The notes beneath the pieces are model-generated. The model was not told the origin of the DNA and ran no database searches. It saw only the letters and a list, made by a program, of their open reading frames with translations. From Sulfurimonas sp. (GTDB taxonomy: Bacteria; Campylobacterota; Campylobacteria; Campylobacterales; Sulfurimonadaceae), in assembly GCA_027011725.1 (NCBI GenBank), contig JALUZQ010000244.1, positions 1 to 5,927 on the forward strand: a stretch of 5,927 bases of DNA, read 5' to 3'. Both the position numbers and the translations under genes were made by a program. This document shows, one piece after another, positions 1-5,927 of this stretch. Position 1 is the first letter of the stretch; each line of letters begins with the position of its first letter.

Positions 1-169
1 CTTCCGTATCAATCAGATGGGAATTATTCCTCCACATGAGTCTATTTGGGTTGTAAATGCTATAGAACTTATTTTACACCGTATGGGACGTTTGGAGTAC
101 ACAGGTCTTGCTTCAAAAGTCTATAATGAGACATACTTCAAAACTGCTATTGAAAAGAAAGAGATATAA
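1..169 (+). CDS. C-terminal end of a probable class V (PLP-dependent) aminotransferase, partial
   Basis: The reading frame enters from the left edge (first full codon at base 2) and ends at TAA 167-169, giving the last 55 residues of a protein. The visible start FRINQMG, followed by an amphipathic helix with AIELIL, looks like the C-terminal signature of fold-type I class V aminotransferases (the alanine/serine-glyoxylate aminotransferase group). Members of that group end with an FRI-x-x-MG strand and an alpha helix containing A-(I/L)-E-x-x-L. Substrate and gene name cannot be told, because the PLP lysine and active site lie outside the window. The stop is only 4 bp before the next start, so it is probably co-transcribed with the HisZ-like gene. 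The frame is certain from continuity and spacing. The family call is moderate, since it rests on about 25 residues. Confidence 0.6.
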   Translation, partial: FRINQMGIIPPHESIWVVNAIELILHRMGRLEYTGLASKVYNETYFKTAIEKKEI

Positions 170-173
170 GTAA

Positions 174-1022
174 ATGATACTTGAACACGAAATTCCACAC
201 GGAAGCAAGCTCTACTTTGGTAAAAGTGCCAAAGTAAAAAGAGATGTAGAGAGAGTTGCAAGTGATGTTTTGGATGCAAATGGTTTTGAAGAGATAGTAA
301 CGCCTATATTCTCATACCACCAGCACAAAAGTATCGCTGATGAGAGAGAGCTTATTCGCATTAATGATGAGAAGAACAACTCACTTTCTCTTCGCGCTGA
401 CTCTACCATAGATGTAGTACGCATCATTGAGAAGCGTCTGGGTGCGAACACAACACAAAAGAAATGGTTCTACATCCAGCCTGTCTTTACTTATCCGACT
501 ACTGAGCAGTATCAGGTGGGTGTTGAGTATATGGGTGAGAAGAAGCTCTCATCGGTTGCAGCCCTAGCATTGGAGATTTTTGAGAAGCTTGAAGTTGCAC
601 CTTTGATGCAGATATCAAACATAAAAATACCCGAACTTCTTGTAGAGATGTTTGATACGCTCAGCATTGATGACTTTAGACACATCAACATCGACAAGTT
701 CATCAATCTTGGAGAGGAGTGGCTTACAAAACTTGTTTACTTGCAACATCTTGAGCAGATAGATGAAGTGATGGCCATAGTTCCTGAGTCTATAAAAGTT
801 GAACTGCAAAAGATGAAAGAGCTTTGCTCTGAAATAGAATGCACCAATGCCGTACTTGCACCGATGTACTACGCAAAGATGCTTTACTATGATGAACTTT
901 TCTTTCGATGTATCGTAGGAAATGAGGTCTATGCACGTGGCGGCAGATATAAAAATGAAGCGCTCACTTCAGTAGGTTTTGCAATATATACAGATGTATT
1001 GTGCGAAGCACTAGAGCAATAG
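174..1022 (+). CDS. hisZ: HisZ-like ATP phosphoribosyltransferase regulatory subunit (class II aaRS paralogue)
   Basis: This 282-residue protein has the fold signature of the histidyl-tRNA synthetase catalytic core. It shows an N-terminal IPHGSK segment (7-12), helix and strand with NGFEEIVTPIF (36-46), LRADST-x-x-VVR (73-83, matching HisS LRPE-T-x-x-x-R), a motif 2-like region PVFTYPTTEQYQVGVEYMG (103-121), YYDELFF (238-244) and GGRY (256-259). The C-terminal anticodon-binding domain is absent, as usual for HisZ. The motif 2 arginine is replaced (FT-Y at 105-107, where HisS has FR-x-E). The motif 3 arginine is also missing (GFAIYTDVL, 268-276). tRNA charging is therefore not expected. Known HisZ proteins bind the short form of HisG and allow ATP phosphoribosyltransferase, the first step of histidine synthesis, to work and respond to histidine. 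The ATG at 174 follows the upstream stop by 4 bp, with a purine-rich AAAGAG about 10 bases before it. Whether it still partners HisG in this organism is unproven. Confidence 0.75.
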   Translation: MILEHEIPHGSKLYFGKSAKVKRDVERVASDVLDANGFEEIVTPIFSYHQHKSIADERELIRINDEKNNSLSLRADSTIDVVRIIEKRLGANTTQKKWFYIQPVFTYPTTEQYQVGVEYMGEKKLSSVAALALEIFEKLEVAPLMQISNIKIPELLVEMFDTLSIDDFRHINIDKFINLGEEWLTKLVYLQHLEQIDEVMAIVPESIKVELQKMKELCSEIECTNAVLAPMYYAKMLYYDELFFRCIVGNEVYARGGRYKNEALTSVGFAIYTDVLCEALEQ

Positions 1023-2301
<1,279 letters not shown>

Positions 2302-2303
<2 letters not shown>

Positions 2304-2307
2304 AGGA
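2302..2307 (+). promoter_or_regulatory. Ribosome binding site fixing the TTG start of the FliJ-like gene
   Basis: AAAGGA begins within the purA stop codon and sits 6 bases before TTG 2314-2316. No ATG or GTG lies nearby in frame. The next in-frame ATG is residue 16, which would remove the first helix turns of the FliJ-like coiled coil. The good spacing supports TTG as the true start. Confidence 0.7.
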
Positions 2308-2313
2308 ACTCTT

Positions 2314-2748
2314 TTGAAAACGCGCTTTAGCTCTTTGGTCAATGTGAAAAAAAACGCAATGCAAAAGAGCGAGAGTGCCTTTCAAAAAGCCCATGCAGTT
2401 TTTCTAAACGCAACGAAAGCGTTAGAGCGCTCCATTGCTGAACTTCAAACCATAACTCCTCCTCCAAATGGTCAAATAGCCGACTTTTTAGCCAATAGAA
2501 CACTCCTTGATGCCCAACGTGCACTCATAGCACATAATGAAGAGTGGGTAGCCTTTAGCAAAGCAGAGATGCAAAAGGCAAAAGAGCAGCTCAAACGCGA
2601 TACGATGGAATATGAGAAGTTTAAGTACCTCGAGTTTGAAGAGCAAAAAGCACTGCTTAAAGCAGCAAAAATCAAAGAGGCAAAAGAGCTCGATGAGATC
2701 GCTCTGATGACATTCTCAAACAAAGATTACAAAAAGGCAGTTTCGTGA
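2314..2748 (+). CDS. fliJ: FliJ-like flagellar export coiled-coil protein
   Basis: This 144-residue, strongly charged, almost wholly helical protein has the size of FliJ (about 147 residues in enterics). It opens with MKTRFSSLVNVKK, like the FliJ N-terminus, and is built of two long coiled-coil helices (roughly 8-47 and 55-130). These are separated by a turn containing three prolines (49-51). It ends with KELDEIALMTF (125-134), which recalls the C-terminal LDE-x-A element of FliJ proteins. FliJ is the cytoplasmic stalk-like part of the flagellar type III export gate. It contacts the FliI ATPase ring and FlhA and helps recycle export chaperones. The H. pylori gene in the same place after purA (HP0256, as I recall it) has been described as FliJ-like. 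The start is TTG. The stop overlaps the next start in GTGA, suggesting coupled translation. Coiled coils give weak sequence specificity, so the assignment leans on gene order as well as sequence. Confidence 0.7.
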   Translation: MKTRFSSLVNVKKNAMQKSESAFQKAHAVFLNATKALERSIAELQTITPPPNGQIADFLANRTLLDAQRALIAHNEEWVAFSKAEMQKAKEQLKRDTMEYEKFKYLEFEEQKALLKAAKIKEAKELDEIALMTFSNKDYKKAVS

Positions 2749-3257
2749 GATATATTTTACTTTTTCTCTTTTTCTACTCCTCCTCACTTATGGCGATACA
2801 AACGAGCGACAAGATATTTGAGTGTACGAAGATATTTGAACAGCGTAAAGGAGAACTCCTTGTTGAACTTGAGCGTATAGATGAACAAAAACAGGCGCTT
2901 AGTGCCCTCAAAACTGCAACAGAAGATCTGCTCAAACGTAAAAAAGCCAAGCTTGACCAACAAGAAGAGGAAGTAAATAACAAACTCTCTGAAATAAGTG
3001 CAAAAGAGAAGAACATCAAAGCGATGCTTGAAGAAAATAAAAAGCTGCTTCAAGAGCTGAAAAATACGAAGATGTCCAAAATATCTCAAACCTATGCAAA
3101 GATGAAAGCGGGGGCGGCAGCTTCAATTTTAAGTGATATGCCAACAGAGGATGCAGTGGCGATTTTACGTTCACTCAAGCCTAAGGTTGTGGGAAAGATC
3201 TTTACGAAAATGGATGCAAAAAAAGCTGCAAAACTTACTGAACTTCTCGCACGATAA
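2745..3257 (+). CDS. Secreted coiled-coil protein with C-terminal MgtE_N-like domain (MotE/FlgY-like flagellar motor protein)
   Basis: The 170-residue product begins with a clear Sec signal peptide (MRY plus a hydrophobic run at 4-16, likely cut after Ala17). The mature part has a single cysteine (Cys27) in IFECTKIFEQRK. A long Lys/Glu-rich coiled coil spans about 31-115, and a small helical domain at 117-168 contains KMKAGAAASILSDMPTEDAVAILRSL. That domain matches the MgtE N-terminal fold shared with MotE and FliG. In Sinorhizobium MotE is a periplasmic chaperone of the motor protein MotC. In H. pylori a MotE homologue (FlgY, from memory) forms part of the periplasmic spoke-ring scaffold with PflA and PflB that supports the wide stator ring. 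A role in the periplasmic motor scaffold is therefore likely. The start is GTG, overlapping the fliJ stop by 4 bases, with AAGG 8-11 bases upstream. The stop lies 2 bp from that of the opposite-strand gene. There is no lipobox around Cys27, so it is not a lipoprotein. Confidence 0.72.
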   Translation: MRYILLFLFFYSSSLMAIQTSDKIFECTKIFEQRKGELLVELERIDEQKQALSALKTATEDLLKRKKAKLDQQEEEVNNKLSEISAKEKNIKAMLEENKKLLQELKNTKMSKISQTYAKMKAGAAASILSDMPTEDAVAILRSLKPKVVGKIFTKMDAKKAAKLTELLAR

Positions 3258-3259
3258 TC

Positions 3260-3934
3260 CTAAAAATTATAAGAGAGACCGATGTAGTTTAAAGCCTTCT
3301 CTCTCTTTTGTGCTTTTGCTCTAAAGTAAGAGTAGCGAAGGCCTGCGATGAGAATAAAGTTTGTATATTTGGGCAGATGTAAACGCAGCCCTATCTTCGC
3401 ACCGCTGAGTGTATCATCTCTTTGTGTTTTTGAGTAGTTTGTACTGCCATAGGCATAGATATAGCGCGCAAAGAGTGCTTTTGCAAAGCATATATGTATG
3501 CCAAGCTTAAAAAAATCCTCTTTCTTCTGAGCTCCCTCATACGCTGCGTTTAGCGTGCCATATCCTCCTGTAACTCCCACGCTGATGTACTCTTGTGCAG
3601 AAATATCAACGATGTTGTAGCCCACACCCGCTTCAAAGTCAAAAGTGTCATGCTTTGTAGCTGTTTTTGAGTTGCCAAGTGTGGCTTCATAGTTGTAATT
3701 GAGATGCTTTTGTGAGAGATTTTGATGTTCATTGAGCAGTGTGTACGTTGCAATTTTATAGTTTTCTTTTATTTTATCGTCACCTTTGATGGAGGCAGAT
3801 CCATAGCCATAAAGTAGTTCACTTTGCAAGAGTGTTTTACTTTTTTCTTTTAGTATCTTTGGGGTAACGTAATCAATGTTCGTTTGTGCTTGGAGTGCTA
3901 TAAAAAGGGTAAGTAGCAGTAGAACTTTTTTCAT
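3260..3934 (-). CDS. Small outer-membrane beta-barrel protein of unknown role
   Basis: This 224-residue protein begins with a textbook signal peptide: MKK, a hydrophobic core LLLLTLFIAL, then QA with likely cleavage before QTNIDYV (about residue 17). The mature part is rich in alternating aromatic and small residues typical of membrane beta strands, for example VGYNIVDIS, YISVGVTGGYGTL, ALFARYIYAYGST, AKIGLRLHL and FILIAGLRYSYF. It ends in YIGLSYNF, with the C-terminal phenylalanine that the BAM machinery recognises. The size suits an OmpA-, OmpW- or OprF-sized barrel without a C-terminal peptidoglycan domain. I do not recognise a specific family or ligand. The ATG (3932-3934 on the minus strand) is preceded by GGAAA (3943-3947) 8 bases away. 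It is transcribed divergently from the SPOR-barrel gene and converges on the MotE-like gene, so it is a single-gene unit and probably not flagellar. Confidence 0.7.
   Translation of the reverse strand: MKKVLLLLTLFIALQAQTNIDYVTPKILKEKSKTLLQSELLYGYGSASIKGDDKIKENYKIATYTLLNEHQNLSQKHLNYNYEATLGNSKTATKHDTFDFEAGVGYNIVDISAQEYISVGVTGGYGTLNAAYEGAQKKEDFFKLGIHICFAKALFARYIYAYGSTNYSKTQRDDTLSGAKIGLRLHLPKYTNFILIAGLRYSYFRAKAQKREKALNYIGLSYNF
3271..3307 (+). terminator. Possible weak intrinsic terminator of the purA-fliJ-motE operon
   Basis: AAGAGAGA (3271-3278) can pair with TCTCTCTT (3300-3307) in an 8-bp stem. The loop is long, about 21 nt, and the stem runs into TTTT at 3306-3309. It starts 13 bases after the MotE-like stop and lies inside the 3' coding end of the convergent gene. 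On the opposite strand the stem is followed by ATAATTTTT, but that tract reaches the minus gene's own stop codon, so use in that direction is doubtful. The stem is purine/pyrimidine-simple and the loop long, so this is a tentative call. Confidence 0.28.
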
Positions 3935-3949
3935 ACAATATATTTCCGT

Positions 3950-3979
3950 TATTATGATTATTTATACATAAGCATAATA
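3950..3979. repeat. Inverted repeat in divergent promoter region, candidate operator
   Basis: The left arm TATTATGATTAT (3950-3961) and right arm ATAAGCATAATA (3968-3979) pair at 11 of 12 positions around a 6-bp spacer. Each arm presents CATAAT, a one-mismatch -10 hexamer, on opposite strands. The repeat is almost centred between the two divergent starts at 3934 and 4006. This arrangement would suit a dimeric regulator controlling both outer-membrane genes. The region is so AT-rich that a chance origin cannot be excluded. Confidence 0.4.
3961..3966 (-). promoter_or_regulatory. Candidate -10 element for the minus-strand outer-membrane protein gene
   Basis: Read on the minus strand, 3966 to 3961 is TATAAA, one mismatch from TATAAT. 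It would start transcription near 3954 and give a leader of about 20 bases that carries the GGAAA ribosome site. No convincing -35 is visible. It overlaps the inverted repeat at 3950-3979. Confidence 0.33.
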
Positions 3980-3989
3980 GCAGTATACT
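3973..3989 (+). promoter_or_regulatory. Candidate sigma-70 -10 elements for the SPOR-barrel operon
   Basis: Two -10-like hexamers lie upstream of the ATG at 4006: CATAAT (3973-3978) and TATACT (3984-3989). TATACT has a 4-of-6 -35 match, TTTATA at 3961-3966, at 17-bp spacing, but would leave a leader of only about 10 bases that begins at the ribosome site. CATAAT gives a more normal leader of about 20 bases, with no clear -35. A weak or absent -35 is usual for Campylobacterota promoters. The ribosome site AAGAGG (3995-4000) is 5 bases before the ATG. Confidence 0.4.
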
Positions 3990-4005
3990 ATATTAAGAGG
4001 TAAAT

Positions 4006-5769
4006 ATGCGCATATTGGTACTGTTTTTTTTATCAATGTTACTACTGGATGTGCAAGTGATGCGTGCTAAAGAGAGTGATACCTGTTACAGTGTTTCACT
4101 TTTGAGTGCTGTCAATACCTCTCAAAACAGGCTCAAACTTTTACAAAAGTATGCACACTCCTCAGAGTGCAAAATACTTGAAATAGGTTCTATGCTCTCT
4201 GTGCGCTGTGGCTGTTTTGATACCTTTGCACAGGCAAGGCAGGAACTCGCATCCATTCAAAGTAGGGGGCGCTTTTTAGATGCCATCATTATGCCGACAT
4301 ACAGGTACAGGTTTTCCCTGCCAGTGAAAAAAACAGTCCACAAAAAAGAGCTTCAAGTAACACAAAAGAGTGAGCCTGTAAAAAAAGAGCTAAAAGTAGT
4401 AAAAACGCTTTCTAAGCCCAAAAAGACAAAGCGCACTCAAGAGATGCAAATAGAGCAAGAAGAGCCAATGGTAGAGCTTAATATTGATGAGATGGATGAA
4501 CTTGAAGAGAAAAGTGATACACCGAGCATTGATGCGACACTCATCGGACGTTATGTCAGTAATAAAGATACATATAAACACTCCCCCTACTTTTTTGCTC
4601 TTTTTGAATCAGAGTACCGTGGAGATAACTTTACAATCAGCGGTGGATTGGCTTATCAAAGCAAGGAAAAGAACGAAGAGCTGCTCATTAACTCTCTGGA
4701 GTTGCAATATTTTGGAGAGAATTACACCTTTAAAATAGGAAAAATGGTACAAAAAGTGGGAGTTTTAGACTACTTTAGTCTGCTAGACACCCTTAATCCT
4801 TCGCGTGCAGAGTTCTTTTACGATACGCAGCTTGCTATCAAAAAATTGCCGTTATGGATGAGCAGTGTTGACTACTATGTGAACGATAACATAAAGCTCA
4901 CTGCGTTTGTCCAGCCCTTTGACTCTAAACATGCAAGCTATAGAGGAGTCTATGTCGATTATATATTACGCCAGTTCATTCCGGAGTACTTTAGCGACAT
5001 TTTCACTCAAGAGCCCTTAGGAACAGAGGTCTTTACTCCTGTGTATAACGATACACTCGTACCCTATCTGAGTGAAGATGTCAATGCAAAATCAGGCGCT
5101 TCAAAGATACACTTAGACAAACTCTCTTTTGGGTTTGTCTCTGAATACAGTGATGCAAATAAAAAGATAGGTGTACTCTATTTTAACAAGTACTCAGAAA
5201 TCCCTCTTATTCGAGTCGATCAAAACCTCCTTGATGCTGCCATCGCCTATGAAAATGGGGAGAGTCCTTCTTCTGAACTTGTTGATTATTTAGAGTCGGG
5301 TGATTATGAACCCGTAAAGTCTGTGGAAGATTTTCGCTACCAACAGTATGGGCTCTATGGGGAGACAAGCTACAAATCGTATGGTTTTCGTGCAGAATTT
5401 GCCTACAGAGACAAAGTGCCGCTTTTTAACAACTACAGCTCTTTGACATCTGTGGGCTTTGCAGTAGATAAGCTCTCTGAAAATGTTTACAATACACTTG
5501 AAACGCAGTACCTTTATCTTGAACGCTACCATAAAAGTGCCTACATTTCGATGTTGCGTACCCGTTTCAAACGCAGTATATTCTCTTACTTTAGCGGCTA
5601 TTTTGAAAATAGCATTATTGCTACCAAAATAGACACGCAAGAGGAGTACTCCCTTGCACCGCGTTATGTGATAAGTTACAAAAATTTTGATCTGGCACTT
5701 GAGGGACTGCTCTCACAAAACAATAAAACAACCAACACCTTTAGTCTTTTGTTACGGGGGCAGTTTTGA
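4006..5769 (+). CDS. SPOR-like domain fused to a large outer-membrane beta barrel (DUF1302-like)
   Basis: This is a 587-residue secreted protein in four parts. A signal peptide covers about 1-21 (likely cut after Ala21). A SPOR-like domain spans about 27-103, from CYSVSLLSA through VRCGCF to MPTYRYRF, and holds all four cysteines (27, 55, 68 and 70). SPOR domains usually bind glycan strands of peptidoglycan. A linker covers 104-175: residues 108-143 carry 14 Lys/Arg against 3 Glu, and 146-171 carry 12 Asp/Glu against 1 Lys. The rest, about 176-587, is aromatic-rich alternating beta-strand sequence ending in LLLRGQF. It includes KIGKMVQKVGVLDYF followed by LDTLNP (243-265), recalling the G-R-Q-x-x-x-W-G and D-x-x-N-P strand of DUF1302-type barrels often found with RND transporters. 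The protein is probably outer-membrane inserted with a periplasmic wall-binding head. Cargo is unknown. The start has AAGAGG 5 bases upstream. The stop overlaps the next gene by 4 bases. Confidence 0.72.
   Translation: MRILVLFFLSMLLLDVQVMRAKESDTCYSVSLLSAVNTSQNRLKLLQKYAHSSECKILEIGSMLSVRCGCFDTFAQARQELASIQSRGRFLDAIIMPTYRYRFSLPVKKTVHKKELQVTQKSEPVKKELKVVKTLSKPKKTKRTQEMQIEQEEPMVELNIDEMDELEEKSDTPSIDATLIGRYVSNKDTYKHSPYFFALFESEYRGDNFTISGGLAYQSKEKNEELLINSLELQYFGENYTFKIGKMVQKVGVLDYFSLLDTLNPSRAEFFYDTQLAIKKLPLWMSSVDYYVNDNIKLTAFVQPFDSKHASYRGVYVDYILRQFIPEYFSDIFTQEPLGTEVFTPVYNDTLVPYLSEDVNAKSGASKIHLDKLSFGFVSEYSDANKKIGVLYFNKYSEIPLIRVDQNLLDAAIAYENGESPSSELVDYLESGDYEPVKSVEDFRYQQYGLYGETSYKSYGFRAEFAYRDKVPLFNNYSSLTSVGFAVDKLSENVYNTLETQYLYLERYHKSAYISMLRTRFKRSIFSYFSGYFENSIIATKIDTQEEYSLAPRYVISYKNFDLALEGLLSQNNKTTNTFSLLLRGQF
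5755..5760 (+). promoter_or_regulatory. Ribosome binding site deciding the TTG start of the last gene
   Basis: CGGGGG ends 5 bases before TTG 5766-5768. The G-rich hexamer stands out in this AT-rich DNA and sits inside the last codons of the upstream gene. It supports TTG as the start of the downstream frame, since no in-frame ATG or GTG exists before the hydrophobic segment. Confidence 0.5.
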
Positions 5770-5927
5770 AACTTTGGCAAAAAATTCTCCTGCTTTTGCT
5801 GCTCATCGCAGCAAATATCTTTGTTGTCTCACAGATACCACTCTCCAAAATAGAGTGGAGTAAACTTTTTCCGCAGCAACACCAAACGCAGGAGAATAGA
5901 CTGCTAAGTAAGCAGTATCTTTTATGC
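5766..5927 (+). CDS. Membrane-anchored protein of unknown function, N-terminal 54 residues
   Basis: An open frame starts at TTG inside the stop of the SPOR-barrel gene (TTGA overlap at 5766-5769) and runs off the window end without a stop. The product begins MKLWQK, with two lysines before a hydrophobic run ILLLLLLIAANIFVV (about 7-21). This gives a signal anchor or uncleaved signal with the rest in the periplasm. The visible part after that is polar and glutamine-rich (FPQQHQTQ), and nothing in it identifies a family. The overlap implies coupled translation with the barrel gene and so a shared envelope function. It might be a periplasmic adaptor, a second SPOR-like protein or a transporter partner. 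These are guesses from context only. Confidence 0.65.
   Translation, partial: MKLWQKILLLLLLIAANIFVVSQIPLSKIEWSKLFPQQHQTQENRLLSKQYLLC

Noticed and set aside
174..1022. A true histidyl-tRNA synthetase
   Set aside because: It is too short (282 residues), has no anticodon-binding domain, and the motif 2 and motif 3 arginines are missing.
2821..2835. Cys27 of the MotE-like protein as a lipoprotein attachment site
   Set aside because: The residues before it (KIFE) do not form a lipobox, and the cysteine is about ten residues past the hydrophobic core, beyond a good Ala17 signal peptidase I site.
5290..5640. 116-codon minus-strand open frame under the SPOR-barrel gene
   Set aside because: It is antisense to a continuous barrel coding region with consistent beta-strand periodicity, and the product has no domain or signal that I can recognise.

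Overview
The window reads as chromosomal DNA from a member of the Campylobacterota (formerly Epsilonproteobacteria), most likely a free-living Sulfurimonas-, Sulfuricurvum- or Sulfurovum-like organism. Three things point there: the gene string purA, then a FliJ-like coiled-coil gene, then a secreted MotE-like gene (the order I recall from Helicobacter pylori HP0255-HP0257 and Campylobacter jejuni Cj1498c-Cj1496c); the Lys/Glu-rich, moderately AT-rich coding style; and a cysteine-containing SPOR-like domain fused to an outer-membrane barrel. No database search was possible, so the assignment rests on recognition of protein motifs.

Positions 1-3257 form one tightly packed plus-strand block, probably a single operon. 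It contains the last 55 codons of a probable class V (PLP-dependent) aminotransferase, a short HisZ-like paralogue of class II aminoacyl-tRNA synthetases, purA (adenylosuccinate synthetase), a FliJ-like flagellar export protein that starts with TTG, and a secreted coiled-coil plus MgtE_N-like protein of the MotE/FlgY kind that starts with GTG inside the fliJ stop. Gaps are 4, 21 and 10 bp, then a 4-base overlap. The block joins purine/histidine metabolism to two flagellar genes.

Positions 3260-3934 hold a minus-strand gene for a small outer-membrane beta-barrel protein. It converges on the MotE-like gene with only 2 bp between the stop codons. A weak hairpin just inside its 3' end may terminate the plus-strand operon.

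Positions 3935-4005 are the only real intergenic space (71 bp). It is very AT-rich, lies between divergent genes, and carries a 12-bp inverted repeat (11 of 12 pairs) overlapping candidate -10 elements on both strands.

Positions 4006-5927 start a second plus-strand operon. Its first gene encodes a 587-residue secreted protein with a four-cysteine SPOR-like domain, a linker split into a basic and an acidic block, and a large outer-membrane beta barrel resembling DUF1302-type proteins. The next gene starts with TTG, overlaps it by 4 bases, and encodes a membrane-anchored protein cut off by the window end. These two genes are the least explained part of the window. No RNA genes, mobile elements, CRISPR arrays or integration scars were seen.
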